From the NCBI GenBank assembly GCA_026991395.1, contig JALXBP010000120.1, forward strand, positions 1-41,292: a stretch of 41,292 nucleotides of DNA, given 5' to 3'. The notes below the pieces were generated by a model. That model had not been told where the DNA came from and did not search any database. It worked only from the letters and a program-made list of their open reading frames with translations. Made by a program: the position numbers and the translations under genes. Shown here piece by piece: positions 15,077 to 23,226 of this stretch. Origin of the DNA: Anaerolineae bacterium (lineage in GTDB: Bacteria; Chloroflexota; Anaerolineae; B4-G1; SLSP01). The first letter of the stretch is position 1, and the number at the start of each line of letters is the position of its first letter.

Positions 15077-15988
15077 TCAGTTGTGAAGGGCCAGATGGCC
15101 TTCGTAGGTGGGGTCCAGGAGCCGGTTCCAATCCCAGAGGAGATAGACCAATCCGCCCCACGGTTGCCACGGGGCACAGAGTTCCGCGATCGTCTCCGCA
15201 TCCACACCGTCCGGTGCCGGCTTGCGGTGCCAGCATGACCAGGCGCACAGATCGGAGGGAATGTAGGCGTAGTGCCCCAGCGAGAACATAATCAGCGCCA
15301 GGCGACATTCGGTGATGCCGGGAAGGACCTGGAACTGTGCGGCGACGACGACCGAGGAGAAGTCCCGCCGCTCCAGGGTGAGGAGCCGATCCTCGGCCGT
15401 CAGGTAGGCGGCGAGCAGAGCCCGCAATTCGGCTCCTGTCTCTTCGCCCAGGATGTCGTAGAGGAGACGCAGCGATTGCAGAATCTGCACAGCCGAAGGG
15501 AAGGCGTGGCGCGTGGGATTGCTCGGCCAGGGATCGCCCAATTGTTCGACGAGTTGCGACAGTCGATAGACGGCCAGCGCCAGCGGGCGCGTGGTGAGCA
15601 CGAAGGCTTTGACCATGTCCTCGAGGAGCGTCGTGCCGCGCAGGAAGCGGGCCCCTTCCTCGAGGAAGGGCAGCAGCGGGCGCAATGTTTCCCCTTCCAG
15701 CAGGGCGAAGAAGTCGCGGAAATCCTCTCCCAGGCGGAGCATGCGCCACACCTTGCGGCTGAGCTCTTCCCGCTCCTCGCCGCTCAGCCGCTCATCGACG
15801 CGCACCTGGACGCCCGCGCTTGCCTCCGAGATGGAGAAGCGCACCGTCCTGCCCGAGGAGAGCCGCTCCACCCGATCCAGGTCGCCGTTGTAGCTGCTGT
15901 GGAAGGGCGGCAGGATGAGGCTGCTCGATCGTTGGAGCAGGTGCGCGAGAGAGAAACCCTCCGGTGTCGTTAGAATCCAATGTGTCAT
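15077..15988 (-). CDS. Divergent HhH-GPD (AlkA-like) DNA glycosylase
   Basis: A 303-residue protein that reads as a distant relative of 3-methyladenine DNA glycosylase II. Features seen: an N-terminal domain with VRVDERLSGEEREEL; MLRLGEDFRDFFALL; FLRGTTLLEDMVKAFVLTT, in the place where AlkA-type proteins have a TLFEALV...TT helix; the helix-hairpin-helix loop LPGI; SLGHYAYIPSDLC, matching the P.D stretch that carries the catalytic Asp; and APWQPWGGLVYLLWDW, matching the C-terminal WxxYRGLVYWFW element. The hairpin lacks the second Gly (LPGIT instead of LPGIG) and two Cys flank the Asp, so activity or lesion choice may have shifted. Base excision repair of alkylated DNA is the best guess. It is a single-gene unit convergent with gmd. 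Confidence 0.6.
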   Translation of the reverse strand: MTHWILTTPEGFSLAHLLQRSSSLILPPFHSSYNGDLDRVERLSSGRTVRFSISEASAGVQVRVDERLSGEEREELSRKVWRMLRLGEDFRDFFALLEGETLRPLLPFLEEGARFLRGTTLLEDMVKAFVLTTRPLALAVYRLSQLVEQLGDPWPSNPTRHAFPSAVQILQSLRLLYDILGEETGAELRALLAAYLTAEDRLLTLERRDFSSVVVAAQFQVLPGITECRLALIMFSLGHYAYIPSDLCAWSCWHRKPAPDGVDAETIAELCAPWQPWGGLVYLLWDWNRLLDPTYEGHLALHN

Positions 15989-16095
15989 TTGGGCATCGCC
16001 TTTATCAGCGCTTCTACCATAACATAGAGTGCCCGGTGGGCGGTTTCATCGGAGTTACGGAAAAGTTAAAGGCCGCGAAATGGCCGGACAAACGT

Positions 16096-16124
16096 TTGCC
16101 ATCATCCCCACAGCGTGTTACAAT
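16096..16124 (+). promoter_or_regulatory. Promoter for the histidine kinase gene
   Basis: TTGCCA (16096-16101), 17 bases, then TACAAT (16119-16124). Transcription should start around 16131. That gives a leader of about 43 bases to the start chosen at 16174, or nearly none to the ATG at 16132. Confidence 0.65.
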
Positions 16125-16173
16125 GTAAGGGATGAGCCTTGAGCCCCAGGGGGTGCGGAAGGAGTTAGGGGGT

Positions 16174-18501
16174 ATGAGATCAGCGCAGCCGGCACAAGAG
16201 CGCCTGGAGGCCAGTGCACGGAGAGAACGCGAATTGCGTTCACTTCATCTCATTGCCCAGGCGCTGAATTTCGATCAGCCGCTCGACGATATCCTGGAAC
16301 TGATTTACACGCAGCTCCAGCGCGTCATCCCGACCCCCAATTTCTGTGTTCTCCTTCTCGATGAAGATCGCACCCAACTTCGGCGCGTCTTTGTCGTCCG
16401 CCAAGGCGAGCGCATCTATATGACGCAAGGCATCCCTGTGGAGGAGGGGCTGGTCGGCGTCATCGCCCGTACGGGGATCACCATCCGCACCGATGATTAC
16501 GTTGCCGAATGCGAGCGGCGTCATCTCGAGCCACTCCAACCGCTGAAGGCATGGATGGGCGTGCCTTTGCCCGGACGCGATGCCATCATCGGCGTGATGA
16601 GTATGGCCTCGGACGGCGACGATATGACGTTCACGGAGGAGGACGAGAGCTTCCTCGTAACCGTTGCCTCCTACACCGCCTCCGCCATCGAGCGGCGGCG
16701 GCTCCAAGCCCGGCTCGAGGCCCGCGCGCATCAGTTGAAGACCCTCAATGAGATCGGTCGTCTGCTGGCCTCCAGCCTGAATATCGACGAAGTGCTCGAG
16801 TTGGTCGTCCGTTATGCCGCATCGCTACTCAATGCCGAGGGGGGATCGTTGCTCCTCCTTGATGAGGACAGCGGCGACCTCGTCTTCCGCATCTCCAGCG
16901 GCCCGGCGGGCGAGCAGCTTCGCGGGATGAAGGTCCCTGCAGGCAAGGGGATCGCGGGCAACTGCTTCTCCAGCAACAAGCCGATCATCGCCAATGATGT
17001 GCGCCAGGAGAGCAGTTGGTACCGCGCCTTCGATCAAAAGTCGGACTTCGTAACACGTTCCATCCTCGCCGTGCCCCTGAGCGTGCGCGGGCGCACCATC
17101 GGCGTGCTGGAGGCCGTCAACCGCAAGGACGGCGCGAAATTCGACGAGGAGAACGCCGAGTTGCTCCTTTCCTTTGGATCGCAGGCCGCCATCGCCATCG
17201 AAAACGCCCGCCTCTTCACCAGCACCGACCAGGCTCTGCGCCGCCGCGTCGAGGAACTGACCTTTATGCAGCATATCGACCGTCAGCTCAACGCCACCCT
17301 CGACTACCGGGAGGTCATGTCGCAGACGCTGGACTGGGCCTTGCGCATCACCAGGGCCAATATCGGGCTGATCGCCGCCTATCACGATGAGGGCGACGGC
17401 GAACCCGGCTTGCAGTTCCTCGCCCACAAAGGCTATCCGGAGGAGATCATCAACCGCTATCAGGAAGATGCCCTCTGGCCCTTGAATCGGGGGCTCATCG
17501 GCTGGACGGTCCGGCAGGGGAAGCCGTCCCTCGTTACCGACGTTACGCAGGACCCGCACTACGAGCCGTCGCTGCCGGGCATGCGTGCGCAGTTGACCAT
17601 CCCTATCCGCCGGGAAAACCGCGTCATCGGCGTGTTGGCGCTGGAGTCGGAAGACCCTTCCTGCTTCAACGATGAATCCATCGAGTCCATCAACCGCCTC
17701 ATCGAGCATGCTGCCATCGCCATCGACAACGCCCGCCTCTTCCAGCAGGTGCAGCGGGCCAATCAGGCGAAGACGGAGTTCATCTCCTTCGTCTCCCACG
17801 AATTGAAACAGCCGATGACGTCGATGAAGGGGTACATCGATCTGCTGATGAAAGGATTGGCCGGTCCGCTCACCGACCAGCAGATGATGTTCCTGCAGGT
17901 CGTGCGCTCCAACGTCGAACGGATGAACCGTCTCGTCAGCGACCTGCTCGATATCTCCCGTTTGGAGGCAGGGCGGCTGCGGCTCGATATGCGCACCATA
18001 CACCCGGAAGCCGTCTCCGAGGATGCGATCAACGCCTTCCGTCAGCCTATCGAGGCCAAGGGGCAGCATTTGCAGGTGGAGATCGAAAGCGATCTGCCGG
18101 CCATCTACGGCGACCACGGGCGGCTGGTGCAGGTATTGACCAACCTGCTCAGCAATGCGCACAAGTACACGCCGGAAGGTGGACGCATCATCTTTCGCCT
18201 TTACCGGTGGGAGGAGGAGGGAATCCACTACGTGCGGTGGGACGTTATCGACAGTGGCATCGGCATTTCAGAGGAGGATATGAAGCGGCTTTTTACCAAA
18301 TTCTTCCGTTCCAGCAACCCCCGTGTGCGAGATATCAAAGGTACCGGTCTTGGTCTTACTATCTCGCGCCGTATCGTCGAATTGCACGGCGGGCGCATCG
18401 AAGTCCAGAGCGAGCTCAACAAAGGTAGTACCTTTAGCATCCTCATCCCTGTTCAAGAGGAAGCACCACCTCGGGAGAACCCCGCCGTCTCGATCGTGTA
18501 G
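16174..18501 (+). CDS. Soluble sensor histidine kinase with three GAF domains
   Basis: 775 residues from the chosen ATG, which has AAGGAG nine bases upstream. The longer frame from ATG 16132 lacks a ribosome site and would have to be read leaderless. Three GAF sensor domains lie at about 35-175, 200-345 and 370-525. Next is a HisKA dimerisation helix with phospho-acceptor His542 in FVSHELKQP, and a HATPase with N box NLLSNAHKYT (657-666), G1 DSGIGIS (693-699) and G2 GTGLGL (723-728). There is no membrane span, so it senses cytoplasmic signals or ligands. KQP after the His replaces the common RTP. The response regulator-like gene 32 bases downstream is the likely partner. Confidence 0.93.
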   Translation: MRSAQPAQERLEASARRERELRSLHLIAQALNFDQPLDDILELIYTQLQRVIPTPNFCVLLLDEDRTQLRRVFVVRQGERIYMTQGIPVEEGLVGVIARTGITIRTDDYVAECERRHLEPLQPLKAWMGVPLPGRDAIIGVMSMASDGDDMTFTEEDESFLVTVASYTASAIERRRLQARLEARAHQLKTLNEIGRLLASSLNIDEVLELVVRYAASLLNAEGGSLLLLDEDSGDLVFRISSGPAGEQLRGMKVPAGKGIAGNCFSSNKPIIANDVRQESSWYRAFDQKSDFVTRSILAVPLSVRGRTIGVLEAVNRKDGAKFDEENAELLLSFGSQAAIAIENARLFTSTDQALRRRVEELTFMQHIDRQLNATLDYREVMSQTLDWALRITRANIGLIAAYHDEGDGEPGLQFLAHKGYPEEIINRYQEDALWPLNRGLIGWTVRQGKPSLVTDVTQDPHYEPSLPGMRAQLTIPIRRENRVIGVLALESEDPSCFNDESIESINRLIEHAAIAIDNARLFQQVQRANQAKTEFISFVSHELKQPMTSMKGYIDLLMKGLAGPLTDQQMMFLQVVRSNVERMNRLVSDLLDISRLEAGRLRLDMRTIHPEAVSEDAINAFRQPIEAKGQHLQVEIESDLPAIYGDHGRLVQVLTNLLSNAHKYTPEGGRIIFRLYRWEEEGIHYVRWDVIDSGIGISEEDMKRLFTKFFRSSNPRVRDIKGTGLGLTISRRIVELHGGRIEVQSELNKGSTFSILIPVQEEAPPRENPAVSIV

Positions 18502-18533
18502 GTACGTTTTAGCTCAGCACAGGGAGTCGAACT

Positions 18534-19637
18534 ATGGCCAGCGAACACAAGAAAAAGCGAATCCTCATCATCGAAGATGACGCCGATGCCGGACGGATGT
18601 ACCAGGTGCTCTTGCGACGATGGGGGTACGAGGCCTATTGGGCCAAGGACGGCGAGGAAGGCATTACCCGCGCACGAGAGATTCTCCCCGATCTCATCCT
18701 GATGGACGTGATGCTGCCCAAGATGACCGGTTACACCGCCGCCCAGCAGCTTCACAAGGATGCCCGATTCGCCACCATCCCCATCATCTTCCTCACCGTC
18801 CTCGACGGTTTCGACGCACGCAGCAAGGCTTTCAACAGCGGCGCGGACGACTTCATCAACAAAGTCAAAATATCCCACGAAGAACTGAAAGTGCGCATCC
18901 AGGCCGCCCTGCAGCGCATCGAGCGCATTCGTCGCGCCCAGGAGAGCAACGAAGAGGGTATCGCCGTGGGTGTGCTCTCCTTCGCGGGCGGGACGGGAGT
19001 CAGTACCATCGCCCTTAACCTGGCGGCCTATGCGGCACAGTACAGTGATCGCCCCGTCCAGTTCCTTGATCTCTCCTATCCCGTCAGTTACTTCAGCGTT
19101 CATTCCCACACCAATAGCAACTACCATCTCTTGAGCCTGCTGGCCCATCCGCCGGAGGAGATCAACCTGGTGACCATCGGGCGATATACGATGCAGCATC
19201 CTCTCAACTTCTCCTTCATCCCTTCTCCCGCTTCGCCTGTTCCTCTGGACAAGGTCGATCCGCTCTCTTTCGTGCGGCTGTTGCAGACCCTGAAGGCGGA
19301 CAACTACTTCGTCATCGTCGATCTGGACAAGGGCGCGTTACCCCTGGAATGGAAGGCGTTCCCGCATTTCGACTGGATCTGCCTGGTGGCCACAAGCCGT
19401 CTCGAAAGCCGCGTTTTGACGACGATGGCCTTCGAGACGTTGCCGAGCCTGGGCGTCAACCCTTCGCGGATTCGCATCGTCTTCAACGACATAACGGGGA
19501 TGGCGGGAGAGAACGATATGACCGCTCTACCCCGTCAACCCGATGTCGTCATCCCGCGGCTGCCGGGCGAACGCGAGACCAAGCTCTACCAGGAGTTCGA
19601 GTTGCTCTGGCGGCTGGTGAACTATCCGGCGGGGTAG
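18534..19637 (+). CDS. Receiver domain fused to a CpaE/TadZ-like degenerate MinD/ParA ATPase
   Basis: A 367-residue protein. The receiver domain (about 8-130) has acidic pair Asp15-Asp16, phospho-acceptor Asp58 (LILMD), Thr88 and Lys110. Residues about 143-365 adopt the MinD/ParA layout: VGVLSFAGGTGVSTIALNLAAYAA, VQFLDLSYPV, YFVIVDLDKGAL and a final PDVVIPRLPGE. In the deviant Walker A box (K-G-G-x-G-K-S/T) both lysines are replaced, giving AGGTGVST (151-158), so ATP hydrolysis is unlikely. CpaE/TadZ proteins, which place type IV or Tad pili, have the same receiver-like plus degenerate ATPase plan. No pilus gene is in the window. It probably takes phosphate from the kinase before it and acts by protein contacts. 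Confidence 0.82.
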   Translation: MASEHKKKRILIIEDDADAGRMYQVLLRRWGYEAYWAKDGEEGITRAREILPDLILMDVMLPKMTGYTAAQQLHKDARFATIPIIFLTVLDGFDARSKAFNSGADDFINKVKISHEELKVRIQAALQRIERIRRAQESNEEGIAVGVLSFAGGTGVSTIALNLAAYAAQYSDRPVQFLDLSYPVSYFSVHSHTNSNYHLLSLLAHPPEEINLVTIGRYTMQHPLNFSFIPSPASPVPLDKVDPLSFVRLLQTLKADNYFVIVDLDKGALPLEWKAFPHFDWICLVATSRLESRVLTTMAFETLPSLGVNPSRIRIVFNDITGMAGENDMTALPRQPDVVIPRLPGERETKLYQEFELLWRLVNYPAG

Positions 19638-19638
19638 G

Positions 19639-19666
19639 TTGCCAGCGGAATGCTTGGGTTTATACT
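19639..19666 (+). promoter_or_regulatory. Promoter of the glycine cleavage operon
   Basis: TTGCCA (19639-19644), 16 bases, TATACT (19661-19666). The -35 begins one base past the stop of the preceding gene. The start of transcription would be near 19673, leaving a leader of about 54 bases. Confidence 0.65.
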
Positions 19667-19672
19667 GCAGCA

Positions 19673-19687
19673 GGGGGAGCTTCCCCC
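19673..19687 (+). other. Short GC hairpin at the 5' end of the gcvH mRNA
   Basis: GGGGGA (19673-19678) pairs with TCCCCC (19682-19687) across the loop GCT. It falls at the predicted transcript start, as does the hairpin before the lipoprotein gene (7802), and may protect the 5' end. It is far too small to be a glycine riboswitch. Confidence 0.45.
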
Positions 19688-19726
19688 ACAAGATCGGCAT
19701 ATCATCTACCATTTCGGGAGGAGAAG

Positions 19727-20119
19727 ATGAAAATCGATCCGCAATGTCGTTACACCAAGAGCCACGAGTGGGCACGCAAGGAGGATGACCTCATCGTCAT
19801 CGGCATCACCGATTATGCGCAGCAGACGCTTTCGGACATCGTCTACGTCGAACTGCCGGAAGAGGGCGATGAGATCACCAAAGGCGAGGCTTTCGGCGTC
19901 GTCGAGTCGGTGAAGGCCGCCTCCGACATCTACGCTCCGGTCAGCGGAGAGGTCGTCGCCGTCAACGAAAAGCTGGAGGACGAACCGGAACTCGTCAACA
20001 GCGATCCCTTCGGCGAGGGGTGGCTGATCAAGGTCAGGCCCGACGATGCCGGAGAGATGGACGAGCTTCTCACGCCGGAGGACTACGAGAAGGTCGTTGC
20101 CGAAGAAGAGGCCCACTAA
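19727..20119 (+). CDS. gcvH: Glycine cleavage system H protein
   Basis: A 130-residue lipoyl carrier. YTKSHEWARK near the N-terminus and GITDYAQQTLSDIVYVELPE are family hallmarks. The lipoylated residue is Lys63 in GVVESVKAASD, and the C-terminus has the usual NSDPFGEGWLIKV. It shuttles the aminomethyl group between the P, T and L proteins. The ATG follows a GGGAGGAG site. gcvPA and gcvPB follow, with a terminator-like hairpin in between. Confidence 0.96.
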   Translation: MKIDPQCRYTKSHEWARKEDDLIVIGITDYAQQTLSDIVYVELPEEGDEITKGEAFGVVESVKAASDIYAPVSGEVVAVNEKLEDEPELVNSDPFGEGWLIKVRPDDAGEMDELLTPEDYEKVVAEEEAH

Positions 20120-20125
20120 CTTCAC

Positions 20126-20153
20126 ATCAAGCCCATCGCGGGCTTGATTTTCT
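20126..20153 (+). terminator. Terminator or attenuator between gcvH and gcvPA
   Basis: ATCAAGCCC (20126-20134) pairs perfectly with GGGCTTGAT (20140-20148) over a 5-base loop and runs into TTTTCTT. It looks like an intrinsic terminator inside the operon. Partial read-through would make more H protein, a small carrier, than P protein. No separate promoter is obvious between it and gcvPA. Confidence 0.7.
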
Positions 20154-20173
20154 TGTACGAAAAGGAGTCGTCT

Positions 20174-21553
20174 ATGGTCTTCGTACCGCACACGGAAGAA
20201 GAACGTCAGGCGATGCTCAAAGCCATTGGCGTCGAGAAGATGGACGATCTCTTCTACGACGTACCGGCCAGGTATCGCTATCCCACATTGGGGCTGGAGG
20301 CCCCGCTCACCGAGATGGAGGTGCTGGAGGAGCTTCGGGAACTTTCCGAGGCCAACCTCAACGCCTATCGCACCCCCACCTTCTTGGGCGCGGGCATCTA
20401 TCGCCATTGGGTCCCCGCCGTGGTGGATTACGTCCTCAGCCGAGGGGAGTTCTACACGGCCTACACCCCCTATCAGGCGGAGATCAGCCAGGGGACGCTG
20501 ACCGCCATCTTCGAGTACCAGTCCCTCATCTGCGATCTGACGGGGATGGAGGTCGCCAACGCCAGCCATTACGACGGGGCGACCGCCGCCGCCGAGGCCG
20601 TCATCCAGGCCTACAACGTCTTCCGCGGCAAGCGCAAGAAGGTTGTCCTTGCCCCGACGCTTCATCCGCACTACCGCGAGGTCATCCGCACCTACACACA
20701 GGGGATGGGGCTGGAGATCGTCGGCGACGAGGCGCTGGAGAAGCCGCTGGAGGAGGTCGTCGAGATGGTGGACGAGCAGACCTTCGCCTTCATCGTCCAG
20801 ACCCCCAACTTCTTCGGCGAGATCGAGCCGCTGGAAGGGCTGGCCGACGAGGTGCACACACGCGGCAAGAAGGCGCTCCTCGCCGTCGCCGTCAATCCCA
20901 TCAGCCTGGGGCTGCTCAAACCGCCCGGCGAGTACGGCGCGGACATCGTCTTCGGCGACGGGCAGCCGCTCGGCCTGGGGCTGAACTTCGGCGGCCCGAC
21001 GTTAGGCTTCTACGCCACCAAAATGCGCTACGTCCACCAGATGGCGGGGCGTATCGTCGGCGAGACGAAGGACGTGGAAGGCAAGCGCGGCTTCGTCCTC
21101 ACGCTGACCAGCCGCGAGCAGCACATCCGCCGCCATCGCGCCACCTCCAACATCTGCTCCAACCAGGGGATCATGACGCTGGCCGCAACCGTCTACCTTT
21201 CCGCCTTGGGCAAGGACGGCCTGCGCAAGGTCGCCCTCGCCAACTACCACAAGGCCCACTACGCCGCCGAGCGCATCGCTGCCCTGCCCGGATACACCGT
21301 CGTCGCCGACAAGCCCTTCTTCAACGAATTCGTCGTCGAATGCCCCGCGCCCGTTGCGGAGATCAACGACTTCCTGCTCAACGAATGGGACTACGAGATC
21401 ATCGGCGGCTACGATCTCAGCCGTGACTACCCGCATCTGGCCCGCCATATGCTCGTCGCCGTTACGGAGATGAACGGTCGTGATGAGATCGACGACTTCG
21501 TCGAGGCCCTCCGGGCGTTCGCGGATTACCATCAGGTGGAGGTGGAAGCATGA
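20174..21553 (+). CDS. gcvPA: Glycine dehydrogenase (decarboxylating) subunit 1
   Basis: 459 residues, the N-terminal half of the split P protein. It opens with FVPHTEEERQAMLKAIGV and contains FLGAGIYRHWVPAVVDYVLSRGEFYTAYTPYQAEISQGTL in consecutive segments, then NASHYDGATAAAEA and FGDGQPLGLGLNFGGP, all typical of GcvPA. This half has the PLP-fold but not the PLP lysine, which is in subunit 2. The complex decarboxylates glycine onto the lipoyl arm of GcvH. The ATG is preceded by AAAGGAG, and the stop overlaps gcvPB by four bases. Confidence 0.96.
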   Translation: MVFVPHTEEERQAMLKAIGVEKMDDLFYDVPARYRYPTLGLEAPLTEMEVLEELRELSEANLNAYRTPTFLGAGIYRHWVPAVVDYVLSRGEFYTAYTPYQAEISQGTLTAIFEYQSLICDLTGMEVANASHYDGATAAAEAVIQAYNVFRGKRKKVVLAPTLHPHYREVIRTYTQGMGLEIVGDEALEKPLEEVVEMVDEQTFAFIVQTPNFFGEIEPLEGLADEVHTRGKKALLAVAVNPISLGLLKPPGEYGADIVFGDGQPLGLGLNFGGPTLGFYATKMRYVHQMAGRIVGETKDVEGKRGFVLTLTSREQHIRRHRATSNICSNQGIMTLAATVYLSALGKDGLRKVALANYHKAHYAAERIAALPGYTVVADKPFFNEFVVECPAPVAEINDFLLNEWDYEIIGGYDLSRDYPHLARHMLVAVTEMNGRDEIDDFVEALRAFADYHQVEVEA

Positions 21554-23019
21554 CCGAGCCTTTGATCTTCGAACTTTCGATTCCCGGTCGCAAGGGCGTG
21601 CGTCTCCCCGAGCTGGACGTGCCGGAAAGCGAGTTGCCCGCCGACCTCCTGCGCGACGATCTCCCGCTTCCCGAAGTGAGCGAGGTCGATGTCGTCCGCC
21701 ACTACCTGCGCCTTTCGCAGCTCAACTACGCCGTCGATAAGGGTATCTACCCGCTCGGCTCCTGCACGATGAAGTACAACCCCAAGATCAACGAGGTGGC
21801 CGCGCGGTTACCCGGCTTCGTCGGCATCCATCCGCTGCAGGATGAACTGACCGTCCAGGGCGCGCTCTACCTGATGTATCACCTGCAGGAGCAGTTGAAG
21901 GCCATCTCCGGCTTCGACGCCATCTCCCTGCAGCCGGCAGCCGGTGCCCACGGCGAGCTGACCGGCGTCCTCATCATGCGCAAGTACCACCTCGATCGCG
22001 GCGAGACCCAGCGCGACACGATGCTCATCCCCGACTCGGCGCACGGCACCAACCCCGCCTCCACCAGTATGAGCGGCTTGCGCGTCGTCGAAATCCCCTC
22101 CGATGCACGGGGGAACGTCGATCTGGAGGCGATGAAGGCGTATATGAACGAGCGCCTCATCGGCATCATGATCACCAACCCCAACACGCTGGGCCTCTTC
22201 GACGAAAACCTGGAGGCGATCTGCCAGATGGTCCACGAGGCAGGCGGCCTGGTCTATGGCGACGGGGCGAATATGAACGCGCTGATGGGCATCATGCGCC
22301 CCGCCGAGATCGGCATCGATGTGATGCACTTCAACCTGCACAAGACCTTCAGCACCCCGCACGGCGGCGGTGGCCCCGGCAGCGGCCCCGTCGGCGTCGT
22401 GGCCAAGCTGGCCGACTTCCTCCCCGCCCCCATCGTGGTGAAGGAGGTGGACGCGGAAGAGGAAGCGGAAGAGGAAGCGCCCCTCTACACCTTCTACGAT
22501 CCGCCCAAGAGCATCGGACGGGTCAAGTCCTTCTGGGGACACTTCTCGGTGATGATCAAGGCCTACACCTACATCCGCATGCTGGGTGATGAGGGCGTCC
22601 GCCGCGCTGCCGAGTACGCCGTGCTCAATGCCAACTACCTCCTCAGCCGCATCCGCGACGTCTATCCGCTCCCCTACGACCGCATCTGCAAGCACGAATT
22701 CGTCGTCGAGGGGCGCTTCGAGGATGCCCCCGGCGTGCGGGCGCTGGACATCGCCAAGCGCCTCATCGACTACGGCGTCCATCCGCCGACCAACTACTTC
22801 CCGCTCATCGTCCACGAGGCACTGATGATCGAGCCGACGGAGACGGAGAGCAAGCAAGAAGTCGATCGCTACGCCGACATCCTCCTCAAGATCGCCGAGG
22901 AGGCCAAGACCGATCCCGACCTGCTGCACGAAGCCCCGCACAATGCCCCCGTCCGTCGTCTGGACGAGGTCTATGCGGCGCGGCAGAAAATCCTGCGCTA
23001 TCGACGCGACCAACAGTAG
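21550..23019 (+). CDS. gcvPB: Glycine dehydrogenase (decarboxylating) subunit 2
   Basis: 489 residues, the catalytic half of the split P protein. KGIYPLGSCTMKYNPKINE (64-82) and SLQPAAGAHGELTG (126-139) are hallmarks. The PLP Schiff-base lysine is Lys265 in NLHKTFSTPHGGGGPG. An acidic insert of Glu and Ala (about 300-308) precedes the LYTFYDPPKSIGRVKSF segment. It overlaps gcvPA by ATGA, which suits a 1:1 complex. gcvT and lpd are missing from the window and must be elsewhere if the cycle works. Confidence 0.96.
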   Translation: MTEPLIFELSIPGRKGVRLPELDVPESELPADLLRDDLPLPEVSEVDVVRHYLRLSQLNYAVDKGIYPLGSCTMKYNPKINEVAARLPGFVGIHPLQDELTVQGALYLMYHLQEQLKAISGFDAISLQPAAGAHGELTGVLIMRKYHLDRGETQRDTMLIPDSAHGTNPASTSMSGLRVVEIPSDARGNVDLEAMKAYMNERLIGIMITNPNTLGLFDENLEAICQMVHEAGGLVYGDGANMNALMGIMRPAEIGIDVMHFNLHKTFSTPHGGGGPGSGPVGVVAKLADFLPAPIVVKEVDAEEEAEEEAPLYTFYDPPKSIGRVKSFWGHFSVMIKAYTYIRMLGDEGVRRAAEYAVLNANYLLSRIRDVYPLPYDRICKHEFVVEGRFEDAPGVRALDIAKRLIDYGVHPPTNYFPLIVHEALMIEPTETESKQEVDRYADILLKIAEEAKTDPDLLHEAPHNAPVRRLDEVYAARQKILRYRRDQQ

Positions 23020-23039
23020 ATCTCTCACCTCCTTGCTTG

Positions 23040-23074
23040 AGCCGATCTCCCCACACGGGGAGATCGGCTGTTTT
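23040..23074 (+). terminator. Strong terminator after gcvPB
   Basis: A 13-base perfect stem (AGCCGATCTCCCC at 23040-23052 with its complement at 23057-23069), loop ACAC, followed by GTTTT. Confidence 0.88.
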
Positions 23075-23101
23075 GTGTCCCTCCCGTCCCCCGCGAGAAC
23101 G

Positions 23102-23129
23102 TTGACGTGCCGTCGGAGATGAGTACAAT
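23102..23129 (+). promoter_or_regulatory. Promoter of the potassium-type transporter gene
   Basis: TTGACG (23102-23107), 16 bases, TACAAT (23124-23129). Transcription should begin near 23136, giving a leader of about 90 bases that contains the hairpin at 23142. Confidence 0.65.
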
Positions 23130-23141
23130 CGAAGGGCTGGG

Positions 23142-23174
23142 GCCTTCACCTCCCAGGGGGTGGGGGCTTGTTTT
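23142..23174 (+). terminator. Terminator-like hairpin in the transporter leader
   Basis: An 11-pair stem with several G-T wobbles (23142-23152 with 23157-23167, loop of four bases), followed by TTGTTTTG. It starts only six bases past the predicted transcript start and sits about 55 bases before the coding start, so it may attenuate transcription. No aptamer fits in the space before it. Confidence 0.45.
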
Positions 23175-23226
23175 GTGTCATCATCACACGGCGTTCCTTA
23201 TTTCCGAGGCAGGAGAAGGAGAATCG

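Noticed and set aside
16132-16173. Start of the histidine kinase at ATG 16132
   Set aside because: It lacks a ribosome site and would need leaderless translation. ATG 16174 has AAGGAG nine bases upstream and gives a full GAF-HK protein. The leaderless option is not excluded.
19667-19726. Glycine riboswitch before gcvH
   Set aside because: The leader is only about 54 bases and holds a single 6-base hairpin; the glycine aptamers are larger, often in tandem.
23075-23226. c-di-AMP (ydaO-type) riboswitch before the KimA-like gene
   Set aside because: The space between predicted transcript start and coding start is about 90 bases, too short for that aptamer, and its conserved blocks were not seen.
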